Origin: Arthrobacter sp. SLBN-112
GTDB taxonomy: Bacteria; Actinomycetota; Actinomycetes; Actinomycetales; Micrococcaceae
Assembly: GCF_030944625.1 (NCBI RefSeq)
Contig: NZ_JAUSXY010000001.1
Location: forward strand, 2,604,001 to 2,668,000
DNA: 64,000 nucleotides
Reading direction: 5' to 3'
In this document: positions 31,489-40,783 of the stretch, in pieces
How the letters are laid out: every line of letters begins with the position of its first letter
Numbering within the stretch: the stretch's first letter is position 1
Translations under genes and position numbers: made by a program
The notes under the pieces: model-generated
Seen by the model: the letters and a program-made list of their open reading frames with translations, nothing else
The model's database searches: none
Told to the model about the DNA's origin: nothing

Positions 31489-32724
31489 CTAGATGCTGCG
31501 GATGGCCACGACGGCGTTGTGGCCGCCGAAACCGAAAGAGTTGCTCAGTGCCACGATGCTTCCTTGCGGCAGGTCACGGGCCGAGGTGACAACGTCGAGC
31601 GGGATCTCGGGATCCTGGTTCTCAAGGTTGATGGTGACCGGCGCCTTGCGCTCGTGTATGGCCAGGACGGTCAGTACCGCCTCAACAGCGCCGGACGCAC
31701 CCAGGAGGTGTCCCATCTGCGACTTGGTGGCGGAGACCGCCACGCTGTCCACGTGGCTGCCCAGGGCGGCACGCAGGGCCGTGTATTCCGGCTTGTCGCC
31801 TACCGGCGTGGACGTGGCGTGGGCGTTGACGTGCACCACGTCCTCGGCCTGGATGCGGCCGTCGAACATGGCTGCCTTGAGCGCGCGGGTCGCTCCGAGT
31901 CCTTGGGGGTCCGGGGCGGTGATGTGGTAGGCGTCGGCAGTGACGGATGTACCCGCCAACTCGGCGTAAATGCGTGCTCCACGGGCCAGGGCGTGCTCCT
32001 CGGCCTCCAGGACCAGGGCTCCGGCACCTTCACCCATGACGAAGCCGTCACGGTCGATGTCGTAGGGACGGGACGCGCGCTCGGGGTCGTCATTCCTGCG
32101 GGACAGCGCCTGCATGGAAGCAAATGCCGCCAAGGGCATGGGGTGGATTGCTGCTTCTGCGCCGCCGCACATCACCACATCCGCCTTGCCGGAGCGGATC
32201 AATTCGAGGCCAAGGTGCATGGCCTCCGTACCTGAGGCGCAGGCGGAAACCGGCGTGTGGGCACCGGCGCGGGCGCCGAGGTCCAGGCTGACGGCAGCAG
32301 CCACGCCGTTGGGCATCAGCATGGGAACAGTCATGGGCAGGACCCGGCGCGGGCCCTTCTCCTTGAGGGTGTCCCATGCATCCAGCAGGGTCCAGACCCC
32401 GCCAATGCCGGTGGCGAACGCAACGGCCAAACGGTCCTGGTCGAATTCGGTGATGCCGGAGTCGGCCCAGGCCTCGCGGGCGGCAATGACGCCGAACTGG
32501 GTGGAGGGGTCCATCCGCCTTGCTTCCACGCGGCTGAGGACGTCCAACGCCGGCGTGCTGCAGCGGGCAGCGAAATGGACAGGGAGTTCGTACTTGGCTA
32601 CCCAGTCGTCCTCCAGGGTGCGGGCACCGGAGACCCCCTTGAGGGCGTTGTTCCACATGGTGGGTACATCGCCGCCGATGGGCGTGGTGGCACCCAGACC
32701 GGTAATGACTACTTTGCGTGTCAT
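31489..32724 (-). CDS. fabF: 3-oxoacyl-ACP synthase II (KAS II)
   Basis: Elongating condensing enzyme of type II fatty acid synthesis. 411 residues with VVITGLGATTPIGGDV at the start, the active-site cysteine in VSACASGTEAMH, and the two histidines in VNAHATSTPVGD and in the NSFGFGGHNAV end. It is the last gene of the minus-strand fabD-fabH-acpP-fabF cluster; 172 bp separate it from acpP. Confidence 0.96.
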   Translation of the reverse strand: MTRKVVITGLGATTPIGGDVPTMWNNALKGVSGARTLEDDWVAKYELPVHFAARCSTPALDVLSRVEARRMDPSTQFGVIAAREAWADSGITEFDQDRLAVAFATGIGGVWTLLDAWDTLKEKGPRRVLPMTVPMLMPNGVAAAVSLDLGARAGAHTPVSACASGTEAMHLGLELIRSGKADVVMCGGAEAAIHPMPLAAFASMQALSRRNDDPERASRPYDIDRDGFVMGEGAGALVLEAEEHALARGARIYAELAGTSVTADAYHITAPDPQGLGATRALKAAMFDGRIQAEDVVHVNAHATSTPVGDKPEYTALRAALGSHVDSVAVSATKSQMGHLLGASGAVEAVLTVLAIHERKAPVTINLENQDPEIPLDVVTSARDLPQGSIVALSNSFGFGGHNAVVAIRSI

Positions 32725-32896
32725 GGGATCGCTCTTTCGTCGGTGGGGAGTCCGCCTGCGCCAACCGCAGGGTCCCGCACATTTGATGATCGGCCAGTCC
32801 CGGTCGGGGCACTGTGCCGGTTAGATGCGGCGGGCTGCCGATCCGGTCAATCCGGACCGGCAGCCCAGCCAAGCCGTGAGACGGCGGAAGCCTGGA

Positions 32897-33142
32897 TCAG
32901 GCCTGTGCTCCGGCGATGAAGCCGACGGCGTCGCCGACGGTCTTGAGGTTCTTGACCTCTTCGTCCGGAATGCGGACGCCGAACTTCTCCTCGGCGTTGA
33001 CCACAATGGTCATCATGGAGATGGAGTCAATGTCCAGGTCCTCGGTGAAGGACTTGTCCAGCTCCACGGCCTCCGGGGCCAGGCCGGTTTCCTCGTTGAC
33101 GATTTCAGCCAAGCCGGCCAGGATCTCTTCGTTGCTAGCCAT
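32897..33142 (-). CDS. acpP: Acyl carrier protein
   Basis: 81 residues. Ser40 in DLDIDSISMM is the phosphopantetheine site (the usual motif is DSL). Acidic helices EEILAGLAEIV and EEVKNLKTVGDAV are typical. It lies between fabH and fabF. ATG follows AAAAGGAGCC. Confidence 0.96.
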   Translation of the reverse strand: MASNEEILAGLAEIVNEETGLAPEAVELDKSFTEDLDIDSISMMTIVVNAEEKFGVRIPDEEVKNLKTVGDAVGFIAGAQA

Positions 33143-33219
33143 TGATGGCTCCTTTTCTTGTATTGCCGGCAGGGGCTGCCGGAAACGGTCGGGCCGCGGT
33201 TGCGGACCCTTGGGCGTAT

Positions 33220-34281
33220 CTAGGGAAGGACAACTACCTGCGCGCCGAAGACCAGTCCGGCGCCGAAGCCGATCTGCAGGGCCAGCCCGCCGCTCAGCCC
33301 GGGATTTTCCTGCAGGAGCCGGTGCGTTGCCAACGGGATGGAGGCCGCAGACGTGTTGCCGGCCTCGGCAATGTCCCGTGCCACTGTAACCGTCTCGGGC
33401 AGCTTCAGCTTCTTCACCATCTCGTCGATGATGCGCATGTTCGCCTGATGCGGGATGAAGGCAACCAGGTCTTCAGCCTCGACGCCGGCAGCGTCGAGCG
33501 CCTGCTGGGCAACTTTTGCCATTTCCCACACGGCCCAGCGGAACACGGTCTGGCCGTCCTGCCGGAGCGTGGGGTAGAGCTCCTGCGCCTCTTCAAGGAG
33601 GGCAAGGTCGCCGGTGGAATCGGACTGGCGGGCCGCCATTCCGAGGTCGCGGACGTCCAGCAGGGAGCGGGTCATCCCAATCGCATCCCATTTGCTGCCG
33701 TCCGAGCCCCACACCGACGGGGCGATGCCGGGGGTGTCGGAGGGGCCCACCACGACGGCGCCCGCGCCGTCACCGAGCAGGAAGGAGATGGTGCGTTCCC
33801 GGTTGTCGATGACATCCGAGAGTTTTTCCGCACCAACCACCAGGACGTACTTCGCAGCACCGGAACGGACCAGGGCGTCGGCCTGGGCAATGCCGTAGCA
33901 GTAACCGGCACAGGCGGCGGAAATATCGAAGGCCGGTGCCGGCGTTGCGCCGAGGCGGTCGGCAAGGCTGGCAGCGGCGGAGGGGGTTGCGTAGGGGTGC
34001 GTCACGGTGGAGACGATGACGGCGCCGAGCTGCGAGGCTTCGATGCCGGCCTTCTCCATGGCCTCCCGGGCAGCGCCCTCGGCCATGTCGATCACGCTGA
34101 CGTCGGCGGACGCGCGGTGGCGGGTCACGATGCCGGTGCGCTGGCGGATCCACTCATCAGAGGAGTCGATCCACTGGCACACGTCCTCGTTCGTCACGAT
34201 GACGTCCGGGCGGTACGCTCCCAGCCCGAGGATGCGGGTGTGCTCCTGGATGGGAGCCTGCTTCAGCGTGGGGACGCTCAT
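33220..34281 (-). CDS. fabH: 3-oxoacyl-ACP synthase III (KAS III)
   Basis: Starts fatty acid synthesis by joining acyl-CoA to malonyl-ACP. 353 residues. Catalytic triad: Cys in ISAACAGYCYG, His in HQANMRI, Asn in GNTSAASI. In Micrococcaceae it should prefer branched-chain primers (known for the group, not shown here). The start ATG overlaps the fabD stop by four bases. Confidence 0.96.
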   Translation of the reverse strand: MSVPTLKQAPIQEHTRILGLGAYRPDVIVTNEDVCQWIDSSDEWIRQRTGIVTRHRASADVSVIDMAEGAAREAMEKAGIEASQLGAVIVSTVTHPYATPSAAASLADRLGATPAPAFDISAACAGYCYGIAQADALVRSGAAKYVLVVGAEKLSDVIDNRERTISFLLGDGAGAVVVGPSDTPGIAPSVWGSDGSKWDAIGMTRSLLDVRDLGMAARQSDSTGDLALLEEAQELYPTLRQDGQTVFRWAVWEMAKVAQQALDAAGVEAEDLVAFIPHQANMRIIDEMVKKLKLPETVTVARDIAEAGNTSAASIPLATHRLLQENPGLSGGLALQIGFGAGLVFGAQVVVLP

Positions 34282-35207
34282 GCGTTGCCCTCCAGTTCTG
34301 CGAAGAGTGCCAGGGCGGCGGAGAGGTCGTCGGGGGTCTTGACGGCGACGGTCTTGACGCCGGGCATGCCGCGCTTGGCGAGCCCGGCCAGGGTGCCGGC
34401 GGGGGCGAGTTCGATCACGCCGGTGACACCGCGGTTGACCAGGGTTTCCATGCAGAGGTCCCAGCGGACGGGGCGGGACACCTGGGCGATCAGGCTTTCG
34501 ACGGCGGCATCACCGTCGGTGACCTCGCCGCCGTCGTAGTTGGACAGCAGGGGCACCTTGGGGGCCACCGGCTTCAGCTGCGGCTTCAGTTTCTCAAGCG
34601 CGCTGACGGCGGGTGACATGTGGCTGGTGTGGAAAGCGCCGGCCACCTTGAGCGGGATGACGCGGGCCTTGGCCGGCGGATTCTCGGCCAGGGCCTTCAG
34701 CTGTTCAAAGGTTCCGGCCGCTACGGTCTGGCCGGCGCCGTTGACGTTCGCGGGGGCCGCTCCGGCTGCCTCGATGGCTGCCAGGACCTCGGCGGGGTCT
34801 CCGCCCACCACGGCGCTCATGCCGGTGGGGGTGACGGCTGCCGCCGCGGCCATGCTGTTGGCCCGCTCGCGGACAAACGTCATGGCTTCCTGCTCCGTCA
34901 GCACACCGGCGAGGGCGGCAGCGGTGATTTCACCCACCGAATGGCCGGCCAGGATGACCGGGAGGGAATTGAGCTCCACGTCGAAGAGGGAGGCCGCGGT
35001 GACCAGGCCTGCGGCGACAATCAGGGGCTGCGCCACGGCAGTGTCCTTGATGGTTTCCTCGTCGGAGGTGGTCCCGTGGGCGATCAGGTCGATCCCCGCG
35101 ATGTCGCTCAGGGCGGCCAGTTGGCCTGCCACCGAGGGTAGTTCGAGCCAAGGGGCCAGAAAACCCGGGGTCTGCGAGCCCTGTCCAGGGCAGACTATTG
35201 CAAGCAC
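34278..35207 (-). CDS. fabD: Malonyl-CoA:ACP transacylase
   Basis: 309 residues. Loads malonate on ACP. Motifs: VCPGQGSQTPGFL at the start, GHSVGEITAA with the catalytic serine, and AFHTSHMSP with the histidine. First gene of the cluster after the fasR-like regulator and coupled to fabH (ATGA). Confidence 0.96.
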   Translation of the reverse strand: MLAIVCPGQGSQTPGFLAPWLELPSVAGQLAALSDIAGIDLIAHGTTSDEETIKDTAVAQPLIVAAGLVTAASLFDVELNSLPVILAGHSVGEITAAALAGVLTEQEAMTFVRERANSMAAAAAVTPTGMSAVVGGDPAEVLAAIEAAGAAPANVNGAGQTVAAGTFEQLKALAENPPAKARVIPLKVAGAFHTSHMSPAVSALEKLKPQLKPVAPKVPLLSNYDGGEVTDGDAAVESLIAQVSRPVRWDLCMETLVNRGVTGVIELAPAGTLAGLAKRGMPGVKTVAVKTPDDLSAALALFAELEGNA

Positions 35208-35274
35208 TTAACCAGCTTTCCAAATTACTGTGTGATCCAGCGGTGTTTCTCCGCACCAAGCTCACGGGGTCAGG

Positions 35275-35291
35275 TTGTAGGAAGTCTACAA
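35275..35291. promoter_or_regulatory. Inverted repeat between fabD and the fasR-like gene
   Basis: TTGTAG-gaagt-CTACAA, a 6-bp inverted repeat with a 5-bp spacer, 68 bp upstream of fabD and just after the regulator's stop. A plausible operator for the fab cluster, perhaps for the adjacent PucR-type protein. Confidence 0.35.
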
Positions 35292-35295
35292 TGAC

Positions 35296-36540
35296 TCACG
35301 TCTGGTTCCGGGACACCTGCCGCTCCGTGGCGGCCTTTGGCGGGGCCGAAAGCCGGCCCACGACGAGTGCCGCCTGCAACACAAACGCTTCCCGCGGCAG
35401 CAGCGGGTCCCAGCCGGTGACGTCGCAAACACGCTTCAACCGGTACCGGACGGTGTTGGCGTGGACGAAGAGTTCCCGAGCCGTGGCCTCCAGCGAATGG
35501 CCCAACTCCAGGTAGGTTCCCAGGGTTTCCACCAGGCCGTTGGACGCTGCCACAAGCGGCCGGTAGATATTTTTGACCAGGGAGCGTCGTGCGGCGTCAT
35601 CGCCGGAAATCACCCTTTCCGGCAGGAGGTCATCGGCGGCAACCGGCCGCGGCGCTGAGGGCCACGCCCGGGCGGCGGTGAGGCCGGCGAACGCCGATTG
35701 CGCCGAACCGCTGGCCTCCAGCAGGGAACTTGCCTCCGGACCGTAGACCACGGGGCCGGGCGCGAACATCTCGCTCAGCTTCACATACGCCGATTCGCGG
35801 TCCTGGACCCCGCCGAGGATGAGGATCAACCGGTCGCCCTGGATTCCCACCAGTGCGTCCTCTGCAAAACGCCCGGCCGTCCGCCGCAATTCGCTCACAT
35901 AGCTGGCGCTGGGTTCGGACGGCGAATTGCCCACCATGACCGTGAAACGCTCCTGTGCCTTCCAGCCAAGGGCCGCGATGCGGGAGCGCAGTGCATCAGT
36001 GTTTTCGCCCCGAAGGATCGCATCGACGATCAGGGCTTCCAGCCGGGTGTCCCACGAGCCGCGGGACTCCGCGGCCCGCGCGTAAACGTCAGCGGCAGCG
36101 AAAGCGACTTCCCGCGAGTACCGCAGGACTGCTTCGCGCAGGGACGGTTGGTCGGCCTCGGGCGCTATGACGGGAACCTGGTCTTCCACCACCTCCACCA
36201 CGATCCTGATCAGCTGCAACGCTTTCTGCAGGCTGATGGAGCGGGTCAGTTCCGTGGGCGCCGTCCCAAAGACGTCCGTCAGGATCCACGAAGGCGAGCT
36301 CGGACGCTCGTACCATGTCACGAAAGCCGCGATCCCGTTCTGCGCCACCATGCCCAGCGCCGACCGCTCGTCGGCACTGAGCCGGCTGTACCAAGGCAGC
36401 GATTGCTCGAGCTTGCGCATGGTGGTGGTGGAAAGCTGGCCGACGTTGGCCCGCAGCTTCTTGAGGGTTTCGGACTTCTCCGGCGTGACCTTCGGCGGGG
36501 TTGGTTTCCGCTTTGCGGACGGGCTGGCTGGTGCTGGCAT
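35296..36540 (-). CDS. fasR: PucR-family helix-turn-helix regulator, FasR-like
   Basis: About 414 residues with a C-terminal PucR-type helix-turn-helix (LFVHANTVRYRLKRVCDVTG) and a GGDEF-like CdaR-type middle region. In Streptomyces coelicolor a protein of this type, FasR, sits at the same place and activates fabD-fabH-acpP-fabF. Same strand, 88 bp upstream of fabD. I take the ATG at 36540 (MPAPASPSAK); an in-frame start at 36600 exists, and neither has a clear ribosome-binding site. Confidence 0.85.
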   Translation of the reverse strand: MPAPASPSAKRKPTPPKVTPEKSETLKKLRANVGQLSTTTMRKLEQSLPWYSRLSADERSALGMVAQNGIAAFVTWYERPSSPSWILTDVFGTAPTELTRSISLQKALQLIRIVVEVVEDQVPVIAPEADQPSLREAVLRYSREVAFAAADVYARAAESRGSWDTRLEALIVDAILRGENTDALRSRIAALGWKAQERFTVMVGNSPSEPSASYVSELRRTAGRFAEDALVGIQGDRLILILGGVQDRESAYVKLSEMFAPGPVVYGPEASSLLEASGSAQSAFAGLTAARAWPSAPRPVAADDLLPERVISGDDAARRSLVKNIYRPLVAASNGLVETLGTYLELGHSLEATARELFVHANTVRYRLKRVCDVTGWDPLLPREAFVLQAALVVGRLSAPPKAATERQVSRNQT

Positions 36541-36638
36541 TCTTTGAGCATACGGCCCCTGCCGCGCAAGCTCCATTTGTGCGAAGGCTACAATCCGCAT
36601 TGCGCTGCGTCACAGCGCACAGGCCCCTTTGCAACGGA

Positions 36639-36677
36639 CGACGGCGGCCCCCTCCGTTGTGGAGGGGGCCGCCGTCG
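36639..36677. terminator. Terminator after aceE
   Basis: Perfect 17-bp GC-rich stem (36639-36655 with 36661-36677) around GTTGT, 21 bp past the aceE stop. No U run on the minus strand, so strength is uncertain. Confidence 0.6.
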
Positions 36678-36698
36678 TTGCTGCTGCCGGAGGGTTTG

Positions 36699-39440
36699 TC
36701 AGGCTTCCCCGCCGGCGTTGCCGGTGGTGCCGGCATTGACGTTAAGCAGCTTGTACTTCTCAATCGCCTTGACCGGGGCGTCGACGTCCACCTCGCCGCG
36801 GCGCGCCAGCATTTCAAGGGCGCGGACCACGATGGAGTGGGTGTCGTTTTTGAAGTAGCGGCGGGCTGCTGCGCGGGTGTCGGAGAAGCCGAAGCCGTCG
36901 GCGCCGAGGGTGGCGAATTCGTTGGGGATGAATTGGCGGATTTGGTCGGGGATGGCTTTCATGTAGTCGGTGACGGCGACGATGGGGCCGGTGGCGCCTT
37001 CGAGTTGCTGGGTGACGAACGGGGTGCGGGCGGGTTGGCCGGGGTTGAGGAAGGCTTCCTCTTCGGCGGCGAGGCCGTCGCGGCGCAGTTCGTTCCAGGA
37101 AGTCACGGACCAGACGTCGGCGGAGACGTTCCAGTCGTCGGCGAGGACGCGTTGGGCTTCGAGGGCCCAGGGCACGGAGACGCCGGAGGCGAGGATCTGG
37201 GTGCGGGGGCCGTCGATCTTGGCGGGGGCGAGGAGGTAGATGCCCTTGATGAGGCCTTCGACGTCGAGGTTTTCGGGTTCGGCGGGTTGGATGATGGGTT
37301 CGTTGTACACGGTGAGGTAGTACATGAGGTTCTTGTCCGTTGAGTCCGGCCCGTACATGCGTTCCAGGCCGGAGCGGATGATGTGTCCGATTTCGTAGCC
37401 GTAGGCGGGGTCGTAGGTGAGGACGGCGGGGTTGGTGGAGGCCAGGAGGGGGGAGTGGCCGTCGGCGTGTTGGAGGCCTTCGCCGGTGAGGGTGGTCCGG
37501 CCTGCGGTGGCGCCGATGATGAAGCCGCGGGTCATCTGGTCTGCTGCTGCCCAGAAGGCGTCGCCGGTGCGTTGGAAGCCGAACATGGAGTAGAACACGT
37601 AGACCGGGACCAGGGGGACGCCGTGGGTGGCGTAGGAGGTTCCGGCGGCGGTGAAGGCTGCGACGGCGCCGGCTTCGTTGATGCCGGGGTGGATCAGTTG
37701 GCCTGCGGGGGACTCTTTGTAGGCCAGGACGAGGTCCCGGTCCACGGAGAGGTAGTTCTGGCCCTTGGGGTTGTAGATCTTCGCGGTCGGGAAGAACGCG
37801 TCCATCCCGAACGTCCGGGCTTCGTCGGGGATGATCGGGGCGATGTGCTTGCCGAAGTTCTTGTCCCGCATCAGGTCCTTCAGGAGCCTGACGAATGCCA
37901 TGGTGGTGGCGGCCTGCTGCTTGCCGGACCCGCGCTTGGCCACCTCGTAGGACTTCGCGTCCGGCAAGGTGATCTCAGAGTGGGTGCTGCGCCGCTCCGG
38001 AACAGAGCCGCCCAGGGCTGCGCGGCGTTCCATCATGTACTTGATTTCCGGCGCGTCGGTGCCCGGGTGGAAGTACGGCGGCCGGTACGAATCCTTCTCG
38101 AGCTGTTCGTCGGTGATGGGGATCCGGAGGTGGTCGCGGAACTTCTTCAGGTCATCCAGGGTCAGTTTCTTCATCTGGTGGGTCGCGTTGCGGCCCTCGA
38201 AGTGTGGTCCGAGTCCGTAGCCTTTGACGGTGTGGGCGAGGATGACGGTGGGTTTGCCCTTGAATTCGGTGGCGGCTTTGTAGGCGGCGTAGACCTTGCG
38301 GTAGTCGTGGCCGCCGCGTTTGAGGTTCCAGATCTGGTCATCGGTGAGGTCCGCGACGAGGTCTTTGGTTTGCGGGGTTTTGCCGAAGAAGTGTTCGCGG
38401 ACGAAGCCGCCGGATTCGGCTTTGTAGGTCTGGTAGTCTCCGTCGACGGTTTCGTTCATGATTTTCACGAGCGAGCCGTCGGTGTCGCGGGTGAGCAGGT
38501 CATCCCATTCCCGGCCCCAGACGACCTTGATGACGTTCCAGCCCGCGCCGCGGAAGAACGCTTCGAGTTCCTGCATGATTTTCCCGTTGCCCCGGACCGG
38601 GCCGTCGAGGCGCTGGAGGTTGCAGTTGATCACGAAGTTCAGGTTGTCCAGGTTCTCGTTCGCGGCGAGCTGGAGCAGGCCGCGGGATTCTGGTTCGTCC
38701 ATTTCCCCGTCGCCCAGGAACGCCCAGACCTGCTGGTCCGAGGTGTCTTTCAGGCCCCGGTTGTGCAGGTACCGGTTGTTTTGGGCCTGGTAGATCGCGT
38801 TCATCGGCCCGATGCCCATGGACACGGTGGGGAATTCCCAGAAGCCCGGCATCAGCCGCGGGTGCGGGTAGGAGGACAGGGCGTGCCCGGCGCGGGACTT
38901 TTCCTGCCGGAACCCGTCGAGGTCTTCCTCGGAGAGCCGGCCTTCCATGAATGCCCTGGCGTACATGCCGGGGGAGGCGTGGCCCTGGAAGAAGACCTGG
39001 TCCCCGCCGCCGGGGTGGTCCTTGCCGCGGAAGAAGTGGTTGAACCCGACCTCGTACAGGGTCGCGGCCCCGGCATAGGTGGAGATGTGCCCGCCCACAC
39101 CGATCTCGGGACGCTGCGCCCGGTGCACCATCACCGCGGCGTTCCAGCGCATGTACGCCCGGTACCGGCGCTCGAACTCCTCGTTGCCCGGGAATTCGGC
39201 TTCCTGGTCCACCGGGATGGTGTTCACGTAATCGGTGGTGGTCACCATCGGCACCCCGACACTCTGCGCGCCGGCACGCTGCAGCAGGCTCCGCATGATG
39301 TATTGGGCACGCTCGGTGCCCTGTTCCCTGATCAACGCATCCAGGGACTCAACCCACTCGGCAGTCTCTTCCGGATCACGATCAGGCAGCTGGTTAGTCA
39401 ACCCGCTGAGGATATGGGAGGTATCTTCTCCTGCAGCCAC
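36699..39440 (-). CDS. aceE: Pyruvate dehydrogenase E1 component, homodimeric type
   Basis: Decarboxylates pyruvate with thiamine diphosphate and passes acetyl groups to E2, giving acetyl-CoA for the nearby fatty acid genes. 913 residues. The thiamine-binding motif begins [10 protein letters not shown]; earlier [11 protein letters not shown] and later [15 protein letters not shown] are family markers. I chose GTG at 39440 because GAGAGG lies seven bases upstream; the open frame reaching 39623 has no such site. E2/E3 genes are not in the window. Confidence 0.96.
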   Translation of the reverse strand: MAAGEDTSHILSGLTNQLPDRDPEETAEWVESLDALIREQGTERAQYIMRSLLQRAGAQSVGVPMVTTTDYVNTIPVDQEAEFPGNEEFERRYRAYMRWNAAVMVHRAQRPEIGVGGHISTYAGAATLYEVGFNHFFRGKDHPGGGDQVFFQGHASPGMYARAFMEGRLSEEDLDGFRQEKSRAGHALSSYPHPRLMPGFWEFPTVSMGIGPMNAIYQAQNNRYLHNRGLKDTSDQQVWAFLGDGEMDEPESRGLLQLAANENLDNLNFVINCNLQRLDGPVRGNGKIMQELEAFFRGAGWNVIKVVWGREWDDLLTRDTDGSLVKIMNETVDGDYQTYKAESGGFVREHFFGKTPQTKDLVADLTDDQIWNLKRGGHDYRKVYAAYKAATEFKGKPTVILAHTVKGYGLGPHFEGRNATHQMKKLTLDDLKKFRDHLRIPITDEQLEKDSYRPPYFHPGTDAPEIKYMMERRAALGGSVPERRSTHSEITLPDAKSYEVAKRGSGKQQAATTMAFVRLLKDLMRDKNFGKHIAPIIPDEARTFGMDAFFPTAKIYNPKGQNYLSVDRDLVLAYKESPAGQLIHPGINEAGAVAAFTAAGTSYATHGVPLVPVYVFYSMFGFQRTGDAFWAAADQMTRGFIIGATAGRTTLTGEGLQHADGHSPLLASTNPAVLTYDPAYGYEIGHIIRSGLERMYGPDSTDKNLMYYLTVYNEPIIQPAEPENLDVEGLIKGIYLLAPAKIDGPRTQILASGVSVPWALEAQRVLADDWNVSADVWSVTSWNELRRDGLAAEEEAFLNPGQPARTPFVTQQLEGATGPIVAVTDYMKAIPDQIRQFIPNEFATLGADGFGFSDTRAAARRYFKNDTHSIVVRALEMLARRGEVDVDAPVKAIEKYKLLNVNAGTTGNAGGEA

Positions 39441-39866
39441 GTCCAACCTCTCTTTGCGCGCATGAATCGGCGCACTCAGGCCAGGCAGGGTGACTGCCCG
39501 GCGTATATACGCCGTGTGCGACGTATCGGTTACAACAGCCCGGTCATGTGTGCCGGGCAGCTTCCTAGCGCTCCTATGCCTGCCCGGAGTCACAGGGTGT
39601 CGTCCCGCGGGCATAGTTGTCATCAGTCACTCTAGCCCTGACGGCAACACGATGCGTAGCTGCGGTCCGGGTGCTGCTGTTGTATTTCGTTCGTCATACT
39701 GGTTGTGTGGCCAAAAGCCCTTGCCAGGGCGCCGCCGCAACGGGATGTGACGCAGAATATGCGCGATCCCGGGGGCGGCAGCTTGAAGCGCAGGCACAAA
39801 GGGTGTTGGCTTGGGAGTAATGGAAATCACTATGCACAACGCATATATGACGTATTGGAGGAACAC
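39441..39866. promoter_or_regulatory. aceE / DUF3052 divergent promoter region with perfect palindrome
   Basis: The 426 bp between the divergent starts holds no convincing gene. At 39499-39514 is a perfect 16-bp palindrome CGGCGTATATACGCCG, about 60 bp before the aceE start. CTGCCCGGC (39494) is matched by GCCGGGCAG (39552). The palindrome is operator-like and its TATATA core could overlap a -10 element. The right half holds only short open frames antisense or without codon bias. Confidence 0.5.
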
Positions 39867-40286
39867 GTGAGTGAGGCCGACGCCGCCACTTCGGTAAATG
39901 TGGCGGAAAAATTGGGTTTCAAAAATGGGGATCTGATTCAGGAGTTCGGTTACGACGACGACGTCGATTTCGACTTGCGTGACGATATTGAAGACCTCAC
40001 CGGTTCAGAGCTGCTGGATGAGGACGACCACGACGTGGCGGACGCTGTCATCCTCTGGTGGCGCGACGGCGACGGAGACCTGGTGGACAGCCTGATGGAT
40101 TCGCTCACTACCCTGAGCGAAAACGGGGTCGTGTGGGTCCTGACCCCCAAGTCGGGCAGGGACGGTTACGTTTCGCCGGCGGACATCCAGGAAGCGGCGC
40201 CCACTGCCGGCCTGCATGTCACCACCTCTGCCGGTGTCTCCAAGGACTGGAGCGCGGCGCGCCTGGTCAGCAGGAAGAACAAATGA
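39867..40286 (+). CDS. DUF3052 family protein
   Basis: 139 residues, very acidic in the middle (YDDDVDFDLRDDIEDL), with AVILWWRDGDGDLVDSL and VWVLTPKSGRDGYV, typical of this actinobacterial family of unknown function. GTG at 39867 follows GGAGG by six bases. Its stop overlaps the peroxiredoxin start (ATGA). Confidence 0.88.
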   Translation: MSEADAATSVNVAEKLGFKNGDLIQEFGYDDDVDFDLRDDIEDLTGSELLDEDDHDVADAVILWWRDGDGDLVDSLMDSLTTLSENGVVWVLTPKSGRDGYVSPADIQEAAPTAGLHVTTSAGVSKDWSAARLVSRKNK

Positions 40287-40777
40287 CGGCAGCGGTTGAG
40301 GCCGCTTCCGCAGTGGTTCCCGCAGTGGGCACAACCGCGCCCGACTTTGAGCTGGCCAACCAGTACGGTGAGCCGGTTCGCCTCTCGTCATTCCGCGGAC
40401 AGAACGTGGTGCTGGTGTTCTACCCGTTTGCGTTCTCGGGGATCTGCACCGGCGAGCTGTGCGAGATACGGGACAACCTGGCCACGTTCGAGGATTCGAA
40501 TGCCGTGGTCCTGGGAGTGTCCGTTGACAGCAAGTTCAGCCTCCGGGCCTACGCGGCCCAGGAAGGGTACGGCTTCGACCTGCTGGCCGATTTCTGGCCG
40601 CATGGGGGCGTGGCCAACGCCTACGGCGTGTTCGATGCCGGCAGCGGCATGGCCAAGCGGGCCACCTTCATCATCGATGCTGACGGCAAGGTCCGGTACA
40701 GCGTGGTGAACCCGAGGGGCCAAGCCCGCGACTTCGGCGAGTACCGCGCAGCTTTGGTGGATTTGAAGCGGGCCTGA
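40283..40777 (+). CDS. Peroxiredoxin, AhpE-like
   Basis: 164 residues of the AhpC/TSA thioredoxin fold. Peroxidatic Cys55 sits in YPFAFSGICTGELC, matching the Pxxx(S/T)xxC motif; Cys60 follows closely and could resolve. Conserved downstream segments are LGVSVDSKFSLRAYA and RATFIIDADGKVRY. It should reduce peroxides in the cytoplasm. Translationally coupled to the DUF3052 gene and followed by the sirtuin gene after 6 bp. Confidence 0.9.
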   Translation: MTAAVEAASAVVPAVGTTAPDFELANQYGEPVRLSSFRGQNVVLVFYPFAFSGICTGELCEIRDNLATFEDSNAVVLGVSVDSKFSLRAYAAQEGYGFDLLADFWPHGGVANAYGVFDAGSGMAKRATFIIDADGKVRYSVVNPRGQARDFGEYRAALVDLKRA

Positions 40778-40783
40778 GGCAGC

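Noticed and set aside
37383..39635. 750-codon open frame antisense to aceE
   Set aside because: Explained by GC-rich third positions of aceE. Composition is valine/glycine monotony with no recognisable domain and no ribosome-binding site.
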